A DNA stretch of 64,000 nt from an uncultured Cohaesibacter sp. Lineage in GTDB: Bacteria; Pseudomonadota; Alphaproteobacteria; Rhizobiales; Cohaesibacteraceae. How positions within the stretch are numbered: position 1 is the stretch's first letter; each line of letters opens with the position of its first letter. The notes beneath the pieces are model-generated. The model was not told the DNA's origin and searched no databases. It was given only the letters and a program-made list of their open reading frames with translations. Positions 27,568 to 38,297 of this stretch are shown piece by piece. Both the position numbers and the translations under genes were made by a program. The stretch is from positions 124,001-188,000 of the forward strand of contig NZ_OY759857.1 in the NCBI RefSeq assembly GCF_963662805.1, read 5' to 3'.

Positions 27568-28671
27568 CTAGCCGCGCGCGGCCGGTGCTTCAGCTTCGGC
27601 TGCCTCCTGCCGGCGGATGGCGAGGGCAGTCAGATGCCGGTCGACAACACGACGGAAGACAAAGTTCAGTGCCATGAAGAGCAAGAGCAAAGCGCACCAG
27701 ATCATGTTCTTGGTGTAGGGCGACAGGCTGGCAATGGTGAAGGCATTCTCGACACACTGCAGCAGCAGCACCGTCGGCAGAATGTTGACCAGCCGTCCGC
27801 GCCCGCCATAGGGGTCCATGCCAGACAGCACCGAGACCAGAATGGCCTGCAACAGGAAGGCATCACCAAAGCCGACCTTCATGGAATTGAAGCGGGCGAG
27901 CATGATCAATCCCGCCGCTGCCGCCAGCAATCCGCTGATCATGTAGGAAACGACCTGTGTGCGATCGGTCCGGACCCCACTGAACAGGGCCGCGACGTTG
28001 CTTTCACCATATAGAAACAGGCTTTTGCCGAAGATCGACTTCTTCACATAGAAGGAGAGGAGGACAAAGACCACGAAGATCAGGCCGAAGGAATAGGGTA
28101 TGACGCCAAGGAAATTGGCCGACACCGCATCCACATAGACCGACGGCATGCCGGTGATGCCCACCCCACCGGTCAGCCCGGTGCCAAGGCCTGCAAACAG
28201 CATCATTGTGCCGAGCGTTGTAAGCAGCGGTGGAATGCCAAACCGGGTGATGACGATGCCATTCAGCAGACCACAGAGCAGGCCCGCTCCGAGCGCCACG
28301 ACGCAGGCGAGCATGATCATGCCACCCTGACCGATGGCCATCTCGATGGCAGGGGATGTCATGATGCTGGCGGCAAAGATGGCTGCAAGGTTGGCCACCG
28401 CGATGACCGACAGATCAATGCCGCCGGACACCATGGACAGGCCCATGGCAAGCGCCAGAAGGGCAAATTCCGGGATCTGCTGCAACACCGCGCTGAGGTT
28501 GATGGGGTTGAAAAAGGCCCCTCCGAGCGTGACGGAAATCAGCAACAGGACACCGGCGATCATCGCGTAGAGAACCGCTTGGCTGAGCCCTTCTTCATCC
28601 ATGCGGGCAGAGAAGAGGCTGCGCAAGGTCTGGCTGAAGCCTGATGGAGCTTTTGTTTGGTCTGGACTCAT
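27568..28671 (-). CDS. Ribose-type ABC transporter permease 2
   Basis: A 367-residue RbsC-family inner-membrane permease. The family signature LALAMGLSMVSGGIDLSVIAVANLAA (about residues 70-95) and GGRGRLVNILPTVLLLQCVENAF are present, with eight to ten hydrophobic helices. I chose ATG 28671 because GAGGAGG stands six bases ahead on the minus strand; an earlier ATG at 28692 overlaps that site. It follows permease 1 with a short overlap zone, giving the two different permeases of a heterodimeric sugar importer. Confidence 0.94.
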   Translation of the reverse strand: MSPDQTKAPSGFSQTLRSLFSARMDEEGLSQAVLYAMIAGVLLLISVTLGGAFFNPINLSAVLQQIPEFALLALAMGLSMVSGGIDLSVIAVANLAAIFAASIMTSPAIEMAIGQGGMIMLACVVALGAGLLCGLLNGIVITRFGIPPLLTTLGTMMLFAGLGTGLTGGVGITGMPSVYVDAVSANFLGVIPYSFGLIFVVFVLLSFYVKKSIFGKSLFLYGESNVAALFSGVRTDRTQVVSYMISGLLAAAAGLIMLARFNSMKVGFGDAFLLQAILVSVLSGMDPYGGRGRLVNILPTVLLLQCVENAFTIASLSPYTKNMIWCALLLLFMALNFVFRRVVDRHLTALAIRRQEAAEAEAPAARG

Positions 28672-28684
28672 CTCGGGCCTCCTC

Positions 28685-29761
28685 TCACACATTCTCGAAG
28701 TTCAACTGTCGCAGATTGCGTCGCTTGGTCCGGTAGTGGGACACCGATGCAATGAGGACGAGGGCGCAGCCGATGAAGAAACGGCTCCAGGAGGCAGATA
28801 GCCCGATGGTCACCAGCGTATTATTGAGCAGCGTGACCAGCGTCATGCCGAGTACAACGCCGCCCACGGTTCCCGTGCCACCGGTCAGTTTGGCCCCTCC
28901 AATCACGACAGCGGCCAGAACCAGCAGCTCATTGCCGACGAGCGTCGTCGGGTCGACCAGTCGCACGTCCGACACCATCATCAGCCCCATCAAACCGGCC
29001 AGTGCCCCAGCATAGGCGTAGATGACGAGATTGACCTTGAGCAGATTGACGCCGCATCGCATGGCCGCCGTCTGATTGGACCCCACGGCATAGGTTGCCC
29101 GGCCAATGGCTGTTCTGTTGAGCAGATACCAAGTGGCAATGATGGCAAAGATCAGCGGAATGACGAAGACCGACAGCCCGACAAAGCCGGGCCCGTCCGG
29201 GAACTCGAACAACACATCGGTGCCGAAATGGCGCAAGGAACTGGGCATCCGGCCAGCCGTGATTGGGCGGGCATGCAGAAACACCATCAGCACGCCCTGA
29301 ATGACACCCTGCATGGCGAGGGTGGTGATCAGGGTCGGCAGACGGAACAGATAAATGATCAACCCGTTGATCGCCCCGACGATAGAGCCGATGAGGACCG
29401 CGATGAGGATCGCAAAGGCGAGGCTGTCAATGCCGGTCAGCTTGGTGATGGTGGTCGCCACATAGGCCGACAGGATGGCGTTGGCAAGGAACGAGACGTC
29501 GATCCCACCAGATACCATCACTACCAGAACGCCGAGCGCCACAATGATCCACGCGGCACCACTTCGCACCAGATCGAACAGCGAGGCGAGCGACAGAAAG
29601 TCCGGGGAAAGGATGGCAACAACCACGATATAAGCCAGAACCAGAGTGGAGAGCAATGGCAGGCCGCTTTGATGGCCCCCGTCGCCGAACAGCTGTTTCA
29701 GGATCGTGCCAAAGCCACCCTGAGGCGTTGATGTATTCATGTTTTCGTCTGCTTGCGACAT
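28685..29761 (-). CDS. Ribose-type ABC transporter permease 1
   Basis: A 358-residue RbsC-family permease. Signature: IIVALGVLVVMVSGGIDVSFLANAILSAYV, in the place of the MGIDLSVG-type motif, and later VIGGAKLTGGTGTVGGVVLGMTLVTLLNN, the conserved cytoplasmic coupling segment. The reading frame extends upstream to 29863, but that part overlaps the ATPase gene's end and has no family match; ATG 29761 or 29740 is more likely. It forms the channel with permease 2. Confidence 0.92.
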   Translation of the reverse strand: MSQADENMNTSTPQGGFGTILKQLFGDGGHQSGLPLLSTLVLAYIVVVAILSPDFLSLASLFDLVRSGAAWIIVALGVLVVMVSGGIDVSFLANAILSAYVATTITKLTGIDSLAFAILIAVLIGSIVGAINGLIIYLFRLPTLITTLAMQGVIQGVLMVFLHARPITAGRMPSSLRHFGTDVLFEFPDGPGFVGLSVFVIPLIFAIIATWYLLNRTAIGRATYAVGSNQTAAMRCGVNLLKVNLVIYAYAGALAGLMGLMMVSDVRLVDPTTLVGNELLVLAAVVIGGAKLTGGTGTVGGVVLGMTLVTLLNNTLVTIGLSASWSRFFIGCALVLIASVSHYRTKRRNLRQLNFENV

Positions 29762-29807
29762 GTTGTACCTAACTTGCTCACCCGTGCTTGTCCGGGTGGC
29801 GGCCCGA

Positions 29808-31301
<1,494 letters not shown>

Positions 31302-31383
31302 TGTGCTGCCTCCCTGCACCCATATGCCCTAAGCGTTGCGACGCACCGGGTGGCTGATGGGTCGCGGACATGTCTTGGGGGGT

Positions 31384-31467
31384 GGTATTCCGCCGCAGTG
31401 AGGCTCCCGGCATATTGGGAAGAGAGCTTCTTGGAAGGAACTGCTGGTTCAGGCGCGGCGGAATACC
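31384..31467 (-). repeat. Long-armed inverted repeat between sugar binding-protein and ATPase genes
   Basis: GGTATTCCGCCGC (31384-31396) and GCGGCGGAATACC (31455-31467) are perfect thirteen-base arms around 58 bases that themselves contain small complementary stretches. In the minus-strand transcript it directly follows the binding-protein stop, like the hairpins in the other importer operons here, and could fold into a branched stabilising structure. Confidence 0.65.
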
Positions 31468-31478
31468 GGTCTCGTCAA

Positions 31479-32480
31479 TTAGAAGTTATAGTCCTGCCAA
31501 TTGTCCTTGGTCAGCACCAGAGTTGCGTTGCCATAGACAACACCATCCTCGATCTTGACCGATTCATAGCCCGGACGATTGAGGTTGACACCGTCAACAA
31601 CACTCTCGCCCTTCAGCAGCATGTAGGCAGCCTGAGCAGAGGCATACCCTGCATCAGCCGGGCGCCAGCACTGGGCAGCAGCCTGATAGCCGTCTTCCAG
31701 ATAGATGCCGTTGATGCTTGGCAGGCCAAGGCCGACGACCTGAATGTCCTTGCGGCGCAGTTTTTCAAGGCCGAGAGCAGCCATCGAACTGCCGGAAACC
31801 GAGCAACCGAAGAAGCCCTTAAGATCAGGATATTTCTTCAGGGTCTCATTGAACTTGTCGAGGGCGGTTTTTTCGTCGTTGTTGTCTTCGAGCGGTTCGG
31901 TCAGAACGAACTCGAGATCGGGGTAATTTTCCTTCACATGCTTCATGCCGGCGTTGAACCACTGCATGTGCGTTTCCATGGTCAGGGCACCGACGATGCC
32001 AGCAAACTGGCCCTTGCCACCCATGGCTTTTGCGAGGTTGTCGAACATCAGGGCGCCGAAATCTTCGTTTTTGAAGGCTTCAACGTCGAGGTTCGATACA
32101 CCCGCAAGGCTCTGGGCCTCGTGGCTGATAACGATAATGCCGGCAGCACGGGCTTTTTCGAGGATCGGTTTGATGGACTGCGGATCGTTCGGCACCACCA
32201 GAATGGCGTCGACCCGTTTGGCGATCAGGCTTTCGACCATCTGTGCCTGTTTTGCCGGGTCGCCGGTATCAGGAGCAATCTGATAGGCGTTCATCCCGGA
32301 TTCCTTGGCAAACAGTTCAACGCCCGTGCGCATATCGTCAAACCAGGAAATGCCTTCCTGTTTTGCGCACATGACGATTTCGAATTTCTTGTCAGAATCT
32401 GCGCCGAAAGCGACACGGCTCGTGGCTCCCGCTGCCAGCAAGCCAACCCCTCCTGCAAGCACTGCTCTTCGCGTAAACAT
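31479..32480 (-). CDS. Sugar ABC transporter periplasmic binding protein
   Basis: A 333-residue type I (ribose/autoinducer-2-like) binding protein. The N-terminus MFTRRAVLAGGVGLLAAGATS has paired arginines before a hydrophobic stretch, so export may be by Tat or Sec; cleavage is likely near AFGA. The mature part has FEIVMCAKQEGISWFDDM, LIAKRVDAILVVPNDPQSIKPIL and GIIVISHEA, the ribose-fold strand-turn motifs. GAAGGAGGAGCG precedes the ATG. As first gene of the minus-strand importer operon it probably lies under the SorC regulator; paired ACATATGT sites stand just upstream. Confidence 0.94.
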   Translation of the reverse strand: MFTRRAVLAGGVGLLAAGATSRVAFGADSDKKFEIVMCAKQEGISWFDDMRTGVELFAKESGMNAYQIAPDTGDPAKQAQMVESLIAKRVDAILVVPNDPQSIKPILEKARAAGIIVISHEAQSLAGVSNLDVEAFKNEDFGALMFDNLAKAMGGKGQFAGIVGALTMETHMQWFNAGMKHVKENYPDLEFVLTEPLEDNNDEKTALDKFNETLKKYPDLKGFFGCSVSGSSMAALGLEKLRRKDIQVVGLGLPSINGIYLEDGYQAAAQCWRPADAGYASAQAAYMLLKGESVVDGVNLNRPGYESVKIEDGVVYGNATLVLTKDNWQDYNF

Positions 32481-32504
32481 ATTCGCTCCTCCTTCGTCGT
32501 CTGC

Positions 32505-32532
32505 ACATATGTGCTGAATTTGTTACATATGT
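32505..32532. promoter_or_regulatory. Paired ACATATGT motifs upstream of the sugar importer operon
   Basis: The palindrome ACATATGT occurs at 32505-32512 and 32525-32532, start to start 20 bases (two helical turns), 25 bases before the binding-protein ATG. This is a fitting operator for a multimeric regulator such as the SorC protein at 24328. The same octamer is not seen ahead of the SorC gene itself. Beyond these motifs and the terminator at 32752-32775, the 324-base gap 32481-32804 shows nothing I can name. Confidence 0.5.
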
Positions 32533-32751
32533 ATCTCTATGCCTGAAAAATTCAACTGTCAAGGTGATTTAACAAAAGAGGAACCGGCGAAATGCCGCTC
32601 CACGCAGTGCGTGAAACGCGATTTTTGAAGCCAGAACAGACCCTTCGCGGGCGCTTGGGAGGGGCCGGGAACGGGTAAAATGTCGAAGGGATGAGCCGGT
32701 TGAGAAAACCAGTGTGAGGCAGCATGAACAGGCCCCCGTTTGTCACAAAGC

Positions 32752-32775
32752 AAAAAGGCGGCACGAGGCCGCCTT
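32752..32775 (-). terminator. Rho-independent terminator after the HAD phosphatase gene
   Basis: On the minus strand AAGGCGGC, loop CTCGT, GCCGCCTT continue into a five-T run. It ends the operon running from the binding protein at 37996 down to the HAD gene, and separates it from the sugar importer. Confidence 0.8.
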
Positions 32776-32804
32776 GCGAAAGAGATTGGGAGAGTGAGCC
32801 AGAC

Positions 32805-33503
32805 CTAGCAGAAGGGCCGTGACATGAAGTCCGGGAAGCTCTCTGCCGCTCTGGTGCAGAAGGAGAAGTTGGGTCCGGTGCATCCTTCTCCGATTGCGAA
32901 GACCGACAGGCCTGCGGCATGGGCGGATTTTGCTCCCGGCAATGAGTCCTCGAAGGCACAGGCGTCCTGCGGGTCGAGCTTGAGGGCTGACAGGGCCGTC
33001 AGATAGGGCAGGGGATGCGGCTTGCCCTTGGGCAACTCTGAACCGGAGACGATGGTTTCGATGCAGTCGGTGATGCCGAGTTCTGCCATCGCGCTGACAA
33101 TATGCCGACGGGGCGAGGATGAGCAGATCGCAATCCTCTGCCCAGTCTCATGAAGGGCTTTCAGCAGGTCTGCGGATCCCTCAACGGGCATCCGCATTTG
33201 GGGGAGCAGGACGTCGGCCTTGGCGCCGATCTTGTTGCCAATTTCCGTCTTCTGCTCCTGAGAGAGCGGGTGACCAAAGACGTCTTCTAGAAAATCGCCA
33301 AGTCCTCTGCCGATGTGGGCATCGAGCACCGCTCTCGTCGGTGTGAAGCCATACTCGGAGAGCACGGTGAGCTTGGCCTCCTCCCAGACATGTTCTGAAT
33401 GAACCAAAGTTCCATCCAGATCAAAAATCGATGCCTTGAAGACCGCAAGGGCGGGGAGAGCGTCACGGGACACAATATCTGCTTTGCTGGATTGCAGCGA
33501 CAT
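32805..33503 (-). CDS. HAD-superfamily phosphatase (beta-phosphoglucomutase/sugar phosphatase-like)
   Basis: A 232-residue HAD hydrolase. Motif I is FDLDGTLVHSEHVWEEA (nucleophile Asp and acid-base Asp), motif II ICSSSPRRHI, motif III lysine in SELPKGKPHPLPYL and motif IV FEDSLPGAKSAHAAG; the helical cap between motifs I and II (LDAHIGRGLGDFLEDVFG) is of subclass I, as in sugar-phosphate phosphatases. ATG 33503 (MSLQSSKADIV) is preferred; the frame upstream is proline/histidine-rich without match. It sits at the end of the AfuABC-like importer operon, suggesting it removes phosphate from an imported phosphate ester. Confidence 0.9.
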   Translation of the reverse strand: MSLQSSKADIVSRDALPALAVFKASIFDLDGTLVHSEHVWEEAKLTVLSEYGFTPTRAVLDAHIGRGLGDFLEDVFGHPLSQEQKTEIGNKIGAKADVLLPQMRMPVEGSADLLKALHETGQRIAICSSSPRRHIVSAMAELGITDCIETIVSGSELPKGKPHPLPYLTALSALKLDPQDACAFEDSLPGAKSAHAAGLSVFAIGEGCTGPNFSFCTRAAESFPDFMSRPFC

Positions 33504-33554
33504 GGACGAGGCTTTCCTGTGATGAGGTGGTGAGGCTTTTGCGTGCGGTTGGGG

Positions 33555-33586
33555 GCAACAGACCGGCATACATCCCGGCCTGTTGC
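33555..33586 (-). repeat. Intercistronic hairpin between ABC ATPase and HAD genes
   Basis: Plus-strand arms GCAACAGACCGG (33555-33566) and CCGGCCTGTTGC (33575-33586). In the minus-strand transcript all twelve positions pair, one as G-U; on the plus strand the same position is an A-C mismatch. This orientation bias supports an RNA-level structure. Confidence 0.6.
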
Positions 33587-33604
33587 AGTTTCGAAATTGG
33601 CAGG

Positions 33605-34684
33605 TCAGTCGGCAGGCACCAGTCTCAGATCCTCCACGGACATGCCGATGCCGACGGTCTGGCCGACCGTGATCGGCTGTCCCACGGCCTGTGCGATGAC
33701 GAACAATTCGCCGAACTCGCCCTGAACCGTATATTGGATTTCGTCGCCGAGATAGGCGGCATAGGTTACCTCGCCATGGAAGGGAACATCCTTGCTGGTC
33801 GGATCAAGGCGGATATGATGCGGCCGCAAAACCGCCTTGGCCTGACCGGTCAGTTTTGTGTCGATCGGGACGCGGACCTGTTTGCTGCCCAGTCTTATCT
33901 CTGTGCCATCCGCACCGGATGAAAGGATATCGCAGTCGACGAGATTGGAGTCGCCAATGAAGTCGGCAATGAAGGCCGAATTGGGCCGCTCATAGAGATC
34001 ATGCGGTGTGCCTTCCTGCGCGATTTCGGCATTCTTCATCACGATGATGCGGTCCGAGACGGCCATGGCCTCTTCCTGATCGTGGGTCACATAGACGGCG
34101 GTGAGGTTGAGTTCCTGCTGGATCTGCCGGATCTGCTCGCGCACATGGCGGCGCAATTTGGCGTCAAGGTTCGAGAGCGGTTCGTCGAGCAGCAATACTT
34201 CCGGCTCCAGAACCACGGCGCGGGCGACCGCGACGCGCTGCTGCTGACCGCCGGACAGTTCGCTTGGCAGCCGTGCGCCAAATCCGGCAAGGCCGACCAT
34301 TTCGAGCCCCTGTTCAGCCTTTTCCATCGCCTGCTTCTTCGGCATGGCATTGACCGTAAGGCCATAGGCCACATTCTCCGCCACGGTCATGTGCGGGAAG
34401 AGCGCATAGGACTGGAAGACCATCGAGACTTTGCGGTAGGTCGCCGACAGATGGGTGACATCCTCGCCGCCGATGATGATCTTGCCTTCTGTGGCGCTTT
34501 CCAGCCCGGCAATGAGACGCAAGGTCGTCGTCTTGCCGCAGCCGCTCGGCCCCAGCAGCGTGACCAACTGGCCCGGCTCAATCGACAGATTGAGTTGCTT
34601 CAGCGCTGTGACGGCCCCGTATTTCTTGACGACATTCTCGAAATGGACCGAGCCTTTATGAAACTGTTCCATGGTTTTCTCCAT
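33605..34684 (-). CDS. ABC transporter ATP-binding protein (Fe3+/polyamine/AfuC type)
   Basis: A 359-residue ATPase with a C-terminal TOBE domain. Walker A LLGPSGCGKTTTLRLIAG, Q-loop in MVFQSYALFPHMTV, signature LSGGQQQRVAVARAV, Walker B VLLLDEPLSNLDAKLRR and the switch His in VTHDQEEAM are all intact. The regulatory part includes GDSNLVDCDIL and KAVLRPHHIRLDP. It follows the fused permease gene by ten bases on the minus strand, so it is the energising subunit of that importer. ATG 34684 has GAGG eight bases upstream; ATG 34672 is possible. Confidence 0.95.
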   Translation of the reverse strand: MEKTMEQFHKGSVHFENVVKKYGAVTALKQLNLSIEPGQLVTLLGPSGCGKTTTLRLIAGLESATEGKIIIGGEDVTHLSATYRKVSMVFQSYALFPHMTVAENVAYGLTVNAMPKKQAMEKAEQGLEMVGLAGFGARLPSELSGGQQQRVAVARAVVLEPEVLLLDEPLSNLDAKLRRHVREQIRQIQQELNLTAVYVTHDQEEAMAVSDRIIVMKNAEIAQEGTPHDLYERPNSAFIADFIGDSNLVDCDILSSGADGTEIRLGSKQVRVPIDTKLTGQAKAVLRPHHIRLDPTSKDVPFHGEVTYAAYLGDEIQYTVQGEFGELFVIAQAVGQPITVGQTVGIGMSVEDLRLVPAD

Positions 34685-34694
34685 AATTCTGTCC

Positions 34695-36873
34695 TCAGGC
34701 CGCGGCTTCGACGCGATCGGTCCGGCGCAGTTTTCTCCGCCCGATGATGAGCTGCATCAGCAGGATTGCGATGAGCATGGTGACGATGAGCACGGCGGAA
34801 TAGGCGATGGCGAGCCCGAATTCGCCATTCTCGACGCGCCCGACAATGAACGAGGTGGCCATGTTGTGATTGGCGCTGACAAGGAAGATCACCGCACTCA
34901 CGGACGTGATGGCACGAACGAAACTGTAGGTGAGCGCAGCCAGAATGGCAGGTCCCAACAACGGAGCGATCACGCGCCTCACTGTAGTGAAACTGTTGGC
35001 CCCAAGGGTGATTGAGGCTTCATCAAGGCTCTTGTCGAGCTGGGACATGGCGGCAATCCCGCCACGCACGCCAACGGGCATGTTGCGGAAGACAAACACG
35101 ATGATCAGAATGATGCTCGTTCCGGTCAGCTCGATGGGCGGGAAGTTGAAAGCCATGATGTAACTGACGCCGATCACCGTGCCGGGAATGGCAAAACTGA
35201 GCATGGTGCTGAACTCGAAGGCACTCTTGCCCGCAAATTTTTGCCGAACCAGAAGATAGGCCGTCGCCAGTCCGACCAAAGCGGTCAGCGGAGCGGCGAT
35301 GGTCGAGATGGTCAGCGTGGTGAAATAGCTGTCCCATGCCACCCCGGTCCAGCGGATACCGTTGGTAAAGTCGATGGAAAAGCCCCTGATATAGTGATGC
35401 AGGGTGAAGCTGTGATCATAGCCCCAAAGCTTGACGAAGCTGCCGAAGACGATCATCGAATAGACGATGGCGGTGAAGGCGGCCCAGGGCAGGGCGGTGG
35501 CATAGCAGGTCCATTTGAGGCCCTTGTTGAGCGCAGCATGACGGCCGGAATCGGCCTTGCCGGTAACCGTCGCATAGGACTTGTTGCCTAGCCACTTGCG
35601 CTGCACCAGAAAGGCCGAAAGTGTCAGGGTCAGAAGCGCGATGGCCAGAATGGCTGCCTTCGCCGGATCGGCAACGGCCCCCACGATGGCGAAATAGATC
35701 TCCGTTGACAGCACATTGAAGTTGCCACCCAGAACCAGCGGGTTGCCGAAATCGGCGATGCTTTCAATGAAGCCGAGCAGAAAGGCGTTGGCGAGGCCGG
35801 GGGCGCATCAGTGGCAACGAGACATAGCGGAAGGTCTGCCAGCGGTTGGCATTCAGCGTCTGGGATGCCTCTTCCATGGAGGGGCTGATGCCTTCCACCA
35901 CTCCGATGAGAACCAGAAAGGCAATCGGCGTGAACGAGAGAAGCTGGGCAAGATAGATGCCGCCAAAGCCGTAGATCCAGCGAGCGGGCTCAATTCCGAG
36001 CATGTCGGCCATCAATTGCGTGATGGTGCCCGAGCGTCCGAACAGAAGGATCAGCGCCAGACCGATAACGAAGGGCGGGGTGATGATCGGAATGATCGTG
36101 AGAATGCGAAGGAGCTTCTTGGCCTTGAAATCCGTTCGCGTGAAGATGAGCGCAAAGGCCAACCCCAACAGGGTTGTGCCCGCTCCGGTCAGGACACCCA
36201 GAATGACAGAGTTGATCGCAGGTCCGCAAGATCCGCCCGTCAGGCAACCAAGGCCCCATATGTTGGCCGAGAAGAAGCGTGGGAAGAAAGCCGTCAGTGA
36301 CCAACTGCCGTCGTCGATCTCGAAGGCCCGGATGAGGATATGTATAACGGGGAAGAAAACGAAAATGCCGACAAGGGTGATGATCAGTCCGATGAGACCG
36401 ACGATGAAGGCATCGCCCCGACCCTTGCCCATCGACGAGATGGATGTCGTCAGCACGAACAGAAGCGCCAGCAGAACCACCAGCGCACCGGCCCCAAGAC
36501 CGATCTGACCGCTCGCCCCGCCAAGAGCCTCGAACAGCCCGGATAGAAAACGCGGTCCGTTGCGCACGACGCTGAGGCCCTGCAGAGCCGACAGGATCAG
36601 GCCCGAAGCAGCAGCAAGGCCTGTGGCCTTTGCCCTGACAATGGTCGACATGGGAGCGAGCAGCAACCCGCCGATCACCAGCATAGCAATCGCGGGAGCC
36701 AGAAGATAAGCCTTGCCATACAGGATTACCTGCAACAAAGCGGGGGCGGTGTAAGCATCGGAATAGGTGCTGATCCATTCGAAGGACCAGAAGGGATCAT
36801 CGAGGCTGTACCATGGCAACAGGCAATAGCCTATCGCGCCCACAATCAGCCAAAGGCCGTTTGTGCGTGACAT
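34695..36873 (-). CDS. Fused double permease of an iron/AfuB-type ABC transporter, frameshifted in the given sequence
   Basis: A two-unit permease with about 14 helices, some 725 residues when repaired, as in FbpB/AfuB/ThiP-like proteins where two permease halves are joined. Coupling loops: VVEGISPSMEEASQTLNANRWQTFRYVSLPLMRP in the first half and SLDEASITLGANSFTTVRRVIAPLLGPAILAAL in the second. The frame breaks at five G (plus strand) 35799-35803; deleting one base joins LPLMRP to GLANAFLLGFIESIADFGNP and on to the second half. The 2179-base span is one over a multiple of three. ATG 36873 has GAGGGAAG upstream. It works with the binding protein at 36977 and the ATPase at 33605. Confidence 0.9.
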
Positions 36874-36915
36874 TGTTTTCTTCCCTCTTTGAAATGGCAA
36901 CGCGTGATCTGCCAA

Positions 36916-36945
36916 GTCAGGGCACCGGGAGACCGGCACCCTGAC
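36916..36945 (-). terminator. Intercistronic hairpin after the AfuA-like binding-protein gene
   Basis: In the minus-strand transcript GTCAGGGTGCCGG, loop TCTC, CCGGTGCCCTGAC give thirteen continuous pairs including two adjacent wobbles (U-G and G-U). On the other strand these two positions would be mismatches. No T-run, so probably an mRNA-stabilising or processing structure. Confidence 0.65.
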
Positions 36946-36976
36946 CATCAGGCATGATCTGGTTCCTGTCAGGCCA

Positions 36977-37996
36977 TCAGCTGGCTGGTTTGACTTCCTT
37001 GTCCCAGCGGTTCAACAGGCGCTTGCGCGTCTCGGATGCACCGTAGGTGGCGAAATCATAATCAATAAGCTTGATGGTTTCGAGGGCAGGCGATTCCGGT
37101 GGTACGGTTGCTTTGCTGTTGGACGGAACATTGTAGACGCCGACTTCCGGCCCGCGGGACTGGGCTTCGGCGCTCAGGACGAATTCGACCCATTTCTTGG
37201 CCGCTTCGACGTTGCGGGCACCCTTGACGATGCTGACGCCGCCGACTTCATAGCCGGTTCCTTCGCAAGGCGGAACGATCTTCAGGGGGAAGCCGGCTTT
37301 TGCCAGTTTCACCATGTCATGCATGAAGCCGATGGAAATGCCGGTCTCGCCACGCGCTGCTGCCTTGGACGGAGCCGAGCCGGACTTGGTATACTGGTTC
37401 ACATTCTCGCCGATCTCTGCCAAGAGCTTGAAGGCATCATCTTCGCCGAACAGTTGAACGAGGGTGGCAAGCTCGGTGTAGGCCGTGCCGGAGCTGTTGG
37501 GGTTGGCGACCTGAATTTCGCCCTTGTAGGCGGCATCCTTGAGGTCATGCCAGCAGGACGGCGGCTTGATGCCCTTGTCCTTGAGCACATCCGCATTGTA
37601 GGCGATGCCAAGCGCACCAGCGTGAATGCCGATTGTCTTGCCGTCAGATATGTCGGCCATGTTGACGGCCCAGCCAAGCAGATCCGTCGGCTCGACGCCG
37701 GACGGCTGGGTGAGGTCTTCTGCTGCTGCGATCAGATGCGGGTCGCCCGTGCCACCCCACCAGACGTCGATTTTCGGGTTGCCGACTTCGGCGCGGATCT
37801 GGGCCAGTGTTTCACCGGTCGACTTGCGAACCATGGACACGTCGATCCCGGTGGCCACTTCAAAATTGTTGGCCATCAGATCGCACCAGTCCTGCTCGTT
37901 CGAGCAGACGACATTCAGTTTGTCCGCAGCAAGCGCACCGCCTGCATAAAGGCAAAGCGTGAGGGTTGCGGCACCAAGCAGCATCTTCTTTTTCAT
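36977..37996 (-). CDS. Periplasmic binding protein of an iron/phosphate-ester type ABC importer
   Basis: A 339-residue type II binding protein of the Fbp/AfuA/PgtC group. The signal peptide is MKKKMLLGAATLTLCLYAGGALA; the mature protein begins ADKLNVVCSNEQDW and carries ATGIDVSMVRKSTGETLAQI, DVWWGGTGDPHLIAAA and PNPNSSGTAY-like ANPNSSGTAYTEL. The paired tyrosines of ferric-binding proteins near the C-terminus are not obvious, whereas a phosphate-ester ligand, as in AfuA, would fit the HAD phosphatase in the operon. ATG 37996 follows GGGAGGATC; the upstream extension has no match. It is divergent from a two-component system. Confidence 0.9.
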   Translation of the reverse strand: MKKKMLLGAATLTLCLYAGGALAADKLNVVCSNEQDWCDLMANNFEVATGIDVSMVRKSTGETLAQIRAEVGNPKIDVWWGGTGDPHLIAAAEDLTQPSGVEPTDLLGWAVNMADISDGKTIGIHAGALGIAYNADVLKDKGIKPPSCWHDLKDAAYKGEIQVANPNSSGTAYTELATLVQLFGEDDAFKLLAEIGENVNQYTKSGSAPSKAAARGETGISIGFMHDMVKLAKAGFPLKIVPPCEGTGYEVGGVSIVKGARNVEAAKKWVEFVLSAEAQSRGPEVGVYNVPSNSKATVPPESPALETIKLIDYDFATYGASETRKRLLNRWDKEVKPAS

Positions 37997-38115
37997 ATGA
38001 TCCTCCCGATCAAGAAAATTGACGTCCTGCCTTTCGAACCATTGTCTCATCCCGGATTCGAAAGGACTTGCCTAGAGCCTACAAGGCGATAAAGGCCAGG
38101 GGCGACCATTGGCCG

Positions 38116-38154
38116 GTTAACAAAATCCGGCGCCAACCTGTTTCGTGTTAACAA
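38116..38154. promoter_or_regulatory. Direct GTTAACAA repeats in the importer/two-component divergent region
   Basis: GTTAACAA occurs at 38116-38123 and 38147-38154, 31 bases apart (three helical turns), with a related GTTACATT following at once. OmpR/PhoB-type regulators bind spaced direct repeats, and the response regulator starts 144 bases downstream while the importer starts 120 bases away on the other side. The rest of the 301-base gap 37997-38297 holds only the ribosome binding sites. Confidence 0.45.
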
Positions 38155-38297
38155 TGTTACATTTGTTTAAAGACTGCCTCTAAGTTGAAACCAATTCGCT
38201 GACGACAAGCTACATCGATTAAGGCAGAATGACACAAGCCCTGCTGTGCAGCTCGGCGGCCCATAGGATCATTCCATTTTTTTCGGGAGGAAGATAA

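Noticed and set aside
36977..37996. Firm assignment as ferric iron binding protein
   Set aside because: The fold fits, but the C-terminal paired tyrosines are not clear and the operon contains a phosphatase; left as iron/phosphate-ester type.
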